A stretch of 39,526 nt of DNA from an uncultured Bacteroidota bacterium. GTDB lineage: Bacteria; Bacteroidota; Bacteroidia; Flavobacteriales; Flavobacteriaceae. The stretch is from positions 1-39,526 of the forward strand of contig CACIJH010000013.1 in NCBI GenBank assembly GCA_902586905.1. The letters run 5' to 3'. The notes beneath the pieces are model-generated. The model saw only the letters and a list, made by a program, of their open reading frames with translations. It did no database searches and was not told the DNA's origin. The position numbers were made by a program, and so were the translations under genes. Positions 35,261-39,526 of the stretch are shown one piece after another (the stretch's first letter is position 1; each line of letters opens with the position of its first letter).

Positions 35261-36106
35261 ATGAACACAATACAACAACTCGAAAATACAGTGCAACAAG
35301 TCAGGAGGGATATCCTTAGAATGGTGCACAAAGTAAATTCTGGACATCCTGGTGGGTCACTTGGCTGTGCCGAATTTTTTGTGGTTTTGTTCAAGGAAAT
35401 CATGAATTATAAAACTGATTTTGAAATGGATGGTATTGGAGAGGATTTATTCTTTTTATCCAATGGTCACATTTCGCCAGTGTACTACAGCGTTCTTGCA
35501 CGAAGTGGATTTTTTCCAGTTGAGGAACTTCAAACCTTTCGACTGTTGGATTCTCGTTTGCAAGGGCATCCAACTACCCACGAAAAACTACCAGGTGTGA
35601 GAATTGCATCTGGATCATTGGGACAAGGAATGTCAGTAGCACTAGGTGCAGCGGCAGCAAAAAAACTCAACCAAGACAATAGCTTGATATACAGTTTGCA
35701 TGGCGATGGTGAACTTCAAGAAGGACAAAATTGGGAAGCGATCTTATATGCAGGTTCGAAAGGAGTTGATAATCTGATTGCTACCATTGATGTCAATGGC
35801 AAACAAATTGATGGCAGTACAGATGATGTCCTCCACATGGGCGATCTACAAGAAAAGTTTCAGGCGTTCGGTTGGAAAGTGATTACCATTAAAGATGGGA
35901 ATGATATATCGTCGATTATTGATGGTTTGAATCAAGCCAAAAAAGAAACAAACAATGGAAAACCTATTTGTGTATTGTTGCATACTGAAATGGGAAATGG
36001 TGTTGACTTTATGATGCATACACACGCTTGGCATGGAAAAGCACCCAACGATGAGCAGCTATCTACAGCTCTTGCACAAAATCCTGAAACACTAGGTGAC
36101 TACTGA
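35261..36106 (+). CDS. transketolase, N-terminal subunit
   Basis: Together with the next gene this encodes a split transketolase, which moves two-carbon units in the pentose phosphate pathway. The 281-residue N-terminal half binds thiamine diphosphate: HKVNSGHPGGSLGCAEFF (about residues 23-40), LFFLSNGHISPVYY, GSLGQGMSVALGAA, and the metal/ThDP motif GDGELQEGQNWEA with the distal asparagine in IDVNGKQIDG. ATG 35261 gives the family's usual start; an in-frame ATG at 35216 lies before a TATTTTTA box (35233-35240) and is less likely. Split enzymes of this kind are common in Bacteroidota, Firmicutes and archaea. Confidence 0.92.
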   Translation: MNTIQQLENTVQQVRRDILRMVHKVNSGHPGGSLGCAEFFVVLFKEIMNYKTDFEMDGIGEDLFFLSNGHISPVYYSVLARSGFFPVEELQTFRLLDSRLQGHPTTHEKLPGVRIASGSLGQGMSVALGAAAAKKLNQDNSLIYSLHGDGELQEGQNWEAILYAGSKGVDNLIATIDVNGKQIDGSTDDVLHMGDLQEKFQAFGWKVITIKDGNDISSIIDGLNQAKKETNNGKPICVLLHTEMGNGVDFMMHTHAWHGKAPNDEQLSTALAQNPETLGDY

Positions 36107-36116
36107 ATTTGACCAT

Positions 36117-37073
36117 ATGAAAACATATACTTTTACAGAAAAAATTGATACACGCTCTGGCTTTGGTGATGGGTTGACTGAACTAGGCCAGTCCAATGAA
36201 AATGTTGTTGCGCTTTGTGCAGATTTAACAGGCTCATTGAAAATGAATGCGTTTCAGAACAATCATCCCGAAAGATTTTTCCAAATTGGAATAGCCGAAG
36301 CCAATATGGTGGGAATTGCAGCAGGGCTCACCATTGGAGGTAAAATTCCATTTACAGGGACCTTTGCCAATTTCTCAACTGGACGTGTCTATGATCAAAT
36401 TCGACAATCGATCGCCTACTCGCACAAAAACGTTAAGATTTGTGCTTCTCATGCTGGGGTGACTTTGGGTGAGGATGGAGCAACCCATCAAATCCTTGAA
36501 GATATAGGTTTGATGAAAATGCTGCCAGGCATGACAGTCATCAACACTTGTGATTACAATCAAACCAAAGCAGCAACCATTGCTATCGCCGACTATAAGG
36601 GACCTGTATATCTACGATTTGGAAGGCCTAAGGTTCCCAATTTTACAGATGAGAATCAAACGTTCACTGTGGGAGAAGGGCTTGTGCTATCGCCAGGAAA
36701 AGATGTGAGTATTATTGCCACAGGGCACCTGGTTTGGGAAGCGTTGGAAGCTGCGAAAGCTTTGCACGAGCAAGGGATTTCGACCGAAATTATTGACATA
36801 CACACCATCAAACCTTTGGACGAAAAACTCGTCATCGAGTCCGCCAAAAAAACAGGTGCAGTCGTCAGCTGTGAAGAACATAATTTTTTGGGCGGTCTTG
36901 GTGAAAGTATCTCTAGAACACTCGCAATGCACCACCCAACCCCTCAGGAGTTTGTTGCAACGCAAGATACTTTTGGTGAGTCTGGCACACCTGTCCAACT
37001 AATGGATAAGTATGGCCTTAATGCCAACGCCATTGTCAGTGCTGCAAATCGTGTTTTAGCAAGAAAAAAGTAA
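36117..37073 (+). CDS. transketolase, C-terminal subunit
   Basis: The 318-residue partner subunit holds the pyrimidine-binding and C-terminal domains. It shows DTRSGFGDGLTELG at the start, CADLTGSLKMNAF, FQIGIAEANMVGIAAGL (catalytic glutamate), GVTLGEDGATHQILEDIG, and the C-terminal DIHTIKPLDEKLV and EEHNFLGGLGESIS. ATG 36117 lies ten bases after the stop of the first subunit, whereas the longer GTG start at 36096 would overlap it. It could in principle be a 1-deoxyxylulose-5-phosphate synthase half, but the motifs and the pairing favour transketolase. The gene ends four bases before the convergent FKBP gene. Confidence 0.92.
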   Translation: MKTYTFTEKIDTRSGFGDGLTELGQSNENVVALCADLTGSLKMNAFQNNHPERFFQIGIAEANMVGIAAGLTIGGKIPFTGTFANFSTGRVYDQIRQSIAYSHKNVKICASHAGVTLGEDGATHQILEDIGLMKMLPGMTVINTCDYNQTKAATIAIADYKGPVYLRFGRPKVPNFTDENQTFTVGEGLVLSPGKDVSIIATGHLVWEALEAAKALHEQGISTEIIDIHTIKPLDEKLVIESAKKTGAVVSCEEHNFLGGLGESISRTLAMHHPTPQEFVATQDTFGESGTPVQLMDKYGLNANAIVSAANRVLARKK

Positions 37074-37077
37074 GGAA

Positions 37078-37971
37078 TTAAGAATTAGGATCTAGATAAT
37101 CTGGCGTACCATCGCCATTGCTATCATCAGCATTGCCATCATTATCGACATCATACTCATCAATTGTGAGTATCCCATCTCCATCATCGTCAGTATCTAG
37201 ATAATTGGGTGTCCCATCACCATCAGTATCGTCAACGTCATCAGAAAAGTGATGGTTTCCATCAATATCTTCGTCAACAGTTGGAACAGAATCTCCATCG
37301 TGATCTGCAGTTTTAAATGTATATAGTTCGACAGCAAAAATCAAAGGAGCGTACTGCCTCGTAGCAGATGAACTGCCATAATAGCCCAAGGCAGAGGGCA
37401 TGATCACAACTGCAGTACCAAAACCATCGAATGAAACCAATCCGGTTTCAGTGTCAACTTCCCAAGTCCCTCGTTCAATATGAGGTAGTAATTCATAAAA
37501 CCCACGAACAGTACTCAACCCAGAAAACCATAGCGGTTGGTCATTACTGTCAAAAGAATAACCATCCAAAAACATTCCCTTATATGTTACATACGCCTCA
37601 TCAGCAAAGCTGGGCGAATCCCCAACACCTTGCCTCACATCTGGTATGATGTACATGGTGTGGGAAATATAATTACCATCTTCATCTTTGATTTTGACCT
37701 CCTGCTCAACTACTTGGTCGATCATTGGGGTTTTATCAGGGTTATTTGTCAGTGAGTCAATTGTAAACTCTACATAATCGGTCGATGCTGCATTGGCATA
37801 GTCATCATAGTTATAGTAATGACTTTGCAAAAAAGAAACAATAGAATCATTGTCAGCTGTTCGCTGTTCCTCATAATCACGCAGAGGAGTAACAAATGTA
37901 TTTCTGGTTTCATCACATTGTATAAACAACAAAGACAATGCAAAAAGGAAAAAAGGATAGTAATTTTTCAT
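37078..37971 (-). CDS. FKBP-type PPIase lipoprotein with C-terminal DxDGDG repeats
   Basis: The 297-residue protein begins with a lipoprotein signal ending LLFIQC, followed by DETRN, an acidic start that fits surface export. A FKBP domain (about 115-225) includes YVTYKGMFLDGYSFDS, FYELLPHIERGTW and VIMPSALGYYGSSS, then IFAVELYTF. The C-terminal 65 residues consist of aspartate-rich repeats (DHDGDSVPTVDEDIDG, DTDGDGTPNYLDTDDDGDG, DSNGDGTPDYLDP), resembling thrombospondin type 3 calcium-binding repeats. The repeats may act as a calcium-stiffened stalk. It is probably a foldase at the cell surface or in the periplasm. It is convergent with the transketolase genes. Confidence 0.85.
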   Translation of the reverse strand: MKNYYPFFLFALSLLFIQCDETRNTFVTPLRDYEEQRTADNDSIVSFLQSHYYNYDDYANAASTDYVEFTIDSLTNNPDKTPMIDQVVEQEVKIKDEDGNYISHTMYIIPDVRQGVGDSPSFADEAYVTYKGMFLDGYSFDSNDQPLWFSGLSTVRGFYELLPHIERGTWEVDTETGLVSFDGFGTAVVIMPSALGYYGSSSATRQYAPLIFAVELYTFKTADHDGDSVPTVDEDIDGNHHFSDDVDDTDGDGTPNYLDTDDDGDGILTIDEYDVDNDGNADDSNGDGTPDYLDPNS

Positions 37972-38006
37972 CTAAAAAAATAGTGCTGCAAGATACGATT
38001 TTCTTG

Positions 38007-38014
38007 TATTTTTG
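38007..38014 (+). promoter_or_regulatory. Bacteroidota -7 box (TATTTTTG) for the S4 gene
   Basis: A perfect TAnnTTTG box, 29 bases before the TTG start at 38044. No good -33 TTG partner. Confidence 0.45.
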
Positions 38015-38043
38015 GTCAGTAGAATCAACAATTAACATTTCTT

Positions 38044-38430
38044 TTGCGAATTGATAAATATCTATGGACCATTCGATTTTACAAATCGAGAAACGAAGCA
38101 TCCATCGCTTGTAAGAAAGGGCATGTACGCATCGACGAAGCAATTGTGAAACCTTCCAGAGAAGTTTTTGGTGCCGAAAAACTAATGATTCGAAAAAATC
38201 AAATGGAGTTTACCATCGCAGTTCTAGACATTCCAAAATCTAGAGTGGGTGCCAAGCTAGTCGAGAGATATGCAAAAGATATTACGCCAGAGGACGTTCG
38301 AAAAGCAAGGGCTGAAATTGCCATGCATCAATCCAACAACAGGCTAGAGACTGGTGGAAGGCCAAGTAAAAAAAATCGCAGAGACCTGATGGATTTTAAA
38401 GAAAGTGGCACGATTGATCCTGATGAATGA
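38044..38430 (+). CDS. S4 RNA-binding domain protein (Hsp15-like)
   Basis: The 128-residue protein opens directly with the S4 domain, MRIDKYLWTIRFYKSRNEAS, followed by CKKGHVRIDEAIVKPSREV. A basic helix and a lysine/arginine-rich tail (GGRPSKKNRRDLMDF) come after it. This is the Hsp15/RluB-like S4 group; Hsp15 rescues stalled 50S subunits with peptidyl-tRNA, though that role is unproven here. The only start available is TTG 38044, because the frame has a TAG at 38020 and no ATG or GTG between. This TTG is therefore a genuine start. The phosphoribosyltransferase gene follows after 12 bases. Confidence 0.87.
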   Translation: MRIDKYLWTIRFYKSRNEASIACKKGHVRIDEAIVKPSREVFGAEKLMIRKNQMEFTIAVLDIPKSRVGAKLVERYAKDITPEDVRKARAEIAMHQSNNRLETGGRPSKKNRRDLMDFKESGTIDPDE

Positions 38431-38431
38431 T

Positions 38432-38439
38432 TATATTTG
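38432..38439 (+). promoter_or_regulatory. possible -7 box (TATATTTG) abutting the phosphoribosyltransferase start
   Basis: A perfect box that starts one base after the S4 gene stop and ends three bases before ATG 38443, the same geometry as at murQ. It would predict a leaderless mRNA if active. Confidence 0.4.
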
Positions 38440-38442
38440 AGT

Positions 38443-38940
38443 ATGTATAATGACTGCATATTAACGTCCGAGCAAGCAGAACTTAGTATTCGTAGGATTG
38501 CTTACCAAATTTATGAGGACAATACAAAAGAAGATAAAGTTATCATCGCTGGGGTTGTGGCCAATGGCAATCAGGTAGCTGAATCAATTGCAAAAATCTT
38601 GCGCTCTATATCAGATTTAGAAGTCATTGATTGTCAAATTCATGTGGATAAGAAAAATCCTCATGCTGAAATACAAACGTCCATTGATCAATCTGTCTAT
38701 AAAAACTGCTCCGTTATTATCGTTGATGACGTCTTAAATACAGGCTCGACTCTGATCTATGCTGTTCGTCATTTTTTGGAAGTGCCACTCACACAGTGCA
38801 AGGTTGCTGTTTTGATCAATCGAAATCACAAAAAATTTCCGATCAAGGCAGACTATAAAGGAATTTCGTTATCCACCAGCTTACACGAACACGTAGAAGT
38901 TGTATGTAAAAAAAATACTTTTGAGGGTTATTTAACCTAA
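38443..38940 (+). CDS. phosphoribosyltransferase family protein (PyrR-like fold)
   Basis: The 165-residue protein has the type I phosphoribosyltransferase fold. The PRPP-binding loop is SVIIVDDVLNTGSTLIYA (about residues 97-114), with the two adjacent aspartates. A preceding VIIAGVVANGNQVAESIA segment forms the pyrophosphate loop. Length and pattern resemble PyrR-type proteins (uracil phosphoribosyltransferase or regulator), but the nucleobase pocket cannot be assigned from sequence alone, so I leave the substrate open. ATG 38443 is used instead of the TTG at 38437, which is part of a -7 box. The stop overlaps the convergent shikimate kinase by nine bases. Confidence 0.82.
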   Translation: MYNDCILTSEQAELSIRRIAYQIYEDNTKEDKVIIAGVVANGNQVAESIAKILRSISDLEVIDCQIHVDKKNPHAEIQTSIDQSVYKNCSVIIVDDVLNTGSTLIYAVRHFLEVPLTQCKVAVLINRNHKKFPIKADYKGISLSTSLHEHVEVVCKKNTFEGYLT

Positions 38941-39486
38941 TTTTTGAATGATTTGACTTGCCAATTCCGCAGGGCTTTCGTCGTGAATATAAATGGGATG
39001 ATTGGCTTGCTCATAAAATTGTTTTCTCTCAAAAATATGCTTAGAAATAAACTCCAATAAATCCTTTTTTGTGCTCAAATGAGAAATCATTGGGCGCTTG
39101 CTTCGCGCAGGAAACAGGCGATTGCAAAGCATATTTAAAGATGGAGAAAGATAGAATGTGTGAGGAGTTGCTTGTATAACAGACTGCATATTATCAGCAT
39201 AGCAAGGTGTACCGCCACCAAGTGATAGAACAGATGTTTTTTGATTAACAAGAAGCTCATCTAAAGCTATTTTTTCGAGTTTTCTAAACCCAATCTCACC
39301 ATTTTTCAAAAAAAGAATTGGGATAGAGTCGCCATATTTATTGGTCAAGTATTCGTCTAAATCCACAAAAGGAAGTTGTAACTGTTCTGCCAAAAGTCGC
39401 CCTACAGTGCTTTTCCCACAGCCCATATAGCCAAGAATAATAATGTGATGATTGGTTGCGAAATCTTTATTTATGCGATCACTCAT
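38932..39486 (-). CDS. aroK: shikimate kinase
   Basis: Shikimate kinase phosphorylates shikimate in the chorismate pathway to aromatic amino acids. The 184-residue protein has Walker A GYMGCGKSTVG (about residues 18-28), the shikimate-binding FVDLDEYL (about residues 39-46), FRKLEKIAL, and the GGGTPCY motif (about residues 91-97). A lid arginine occurs in FPARSKRPMI. Length is normal. A TAAATTTG box at 39504-39497 sits 10 bases before the ATG. The gene is the last complete one of the window. Confidence 0.93.
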   Translation of the reverse strand: MSDRINKDFATNHHIIILGYMGCGKSTVGRLLAEQLQLPFVDLDEYLTNKYGDSIPILFLKNGEIGFRKLEKIALDELLVNQKTSVLSLGGGTPCYADNMQSVIQATPHTFYLSPSLNMLCNRLFPARSKRPMISHLSTKKDLLEFISKHIFERKQFYEQANHPIYIHDESPAELASQIIQKLG

Positions 39487-39496
39487 GGTATGCTTG

Positions 39497-39504
39497 CAAA
39501 TTTA
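39497..39504 (-). promoter_or_regulatory. Bacteroidota -7 box (TAAATTTG) for aroK
   Basis: A perfect TAnnTTTG box on the minus strand, 10 bases before the aroK ATG. The -33 region lies at or beyond the window edge and cannot be judged. Confidence 0.45.
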
Positions 39505-39526
39505 AGCCAATTTAAACTTTGATTAA

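Noticed and set aside
37100-37300. Possible CRISPR-like or satellite repeat
   Set aside because: The repetition is the codon pattern of the aspartate-rich calcium-type repeats of the FKBP lipoprotein; there are no unique spacers of fixed size.
1-39526. Search for tRNA, rRNA, prophage, transposase, integrase, toxin-antitoxin or defence genes
   Set aside because: None recognised by eye; all sizeable frames belong to housekeeping or envelope genes. A tRNAscan or HMM run could still reveal something small.

Overview
The window is a dense, AT-rich chromosomal segment from a member of the Bacteroidota, almost certainly order Flavobacteriales. This rests on phylum-restricted families (DUF3822, DUF3810, DUF4249, DUF6452, DUF6048, DUF6095, a GldI-like lipoprotein, a T9SS type A sorting domain), a TonB-dependent receptor with a carboxypeptidase-regulatory-like N-terminus, a eukaryote-type NADP isocitrate dehydrogenase, a split transketolase, and many TAnnTTTG promoter boxes with almost no Shine-Dalgarno sequences. 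I cannot name the genus.

Layout. 1-2505: end of a YebC regulator, kdsB and a RecD-like helicase. 2594-4591: a hypothetical protein, DUF3822 and rsmD. 4588-8253 (minus): a small membrane protein, mutL and two rhomboid proteases in one operon. 8343-11932: nrnA, a GldI-like lipoprotein, a cyclophilin-FKBP fusion and a DUF3810 metalloprotease-like membrane protein. 11929-15165 (minus): a very large Asp-box beta-propeller protein. 15264-17785: rlmD, DUF6452, DUF6048. 17823-18312: rplS with a promoter, a structured leader and a terminator. 18424-19650: icd. 19876-20950: two consecutive genes, each broken by one in-frame stop. 21074-26159: BASS transporter, TonB receptor plus DUF4249 lipoprotein, murQ, DUF6095. 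26168-29409: thrS-infC-rpmI-rplT. 29408-35123 (minus): dnaB, accA, EamA transporter, LptF/G permease, tgt. 35261-37073: the two transketolase subunits. 37078-39486: FKBP lipoprotein with calcium-binding-type repeats, S4 protein, phosphoribosyltransferase, shikimate kinase.

Most of the window is housekeeping: translation (thrS, infC, L35, L20, L19), RNA modification (rsmD, rlmD, tgt), replication and repair (dnaB, mutL, helicase), envelope and central metabolism (kdsB, LptF/G, accA, murQ, icd, transketolase). The cell-surface part is typical of gliding, T9SS-bearing bacteria: three immunophilin-type lipoproteins, TonB uptake and a sorting-domain protein.

I see no prophage, insertion sequence, CRISPR array, tRNA, rRNA or defence island, and no convincing new multi-gene system. 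The observations most worth following are: the pair of nonsense-interrupted genes at 19876-20950; an infC start that appears to be AUA; an SSB-like acidic PF tip on DnaB; a Tgt without its usual zinc cysteines; a MutL without metal-site motifs; and a stem-forming leader before rplS.
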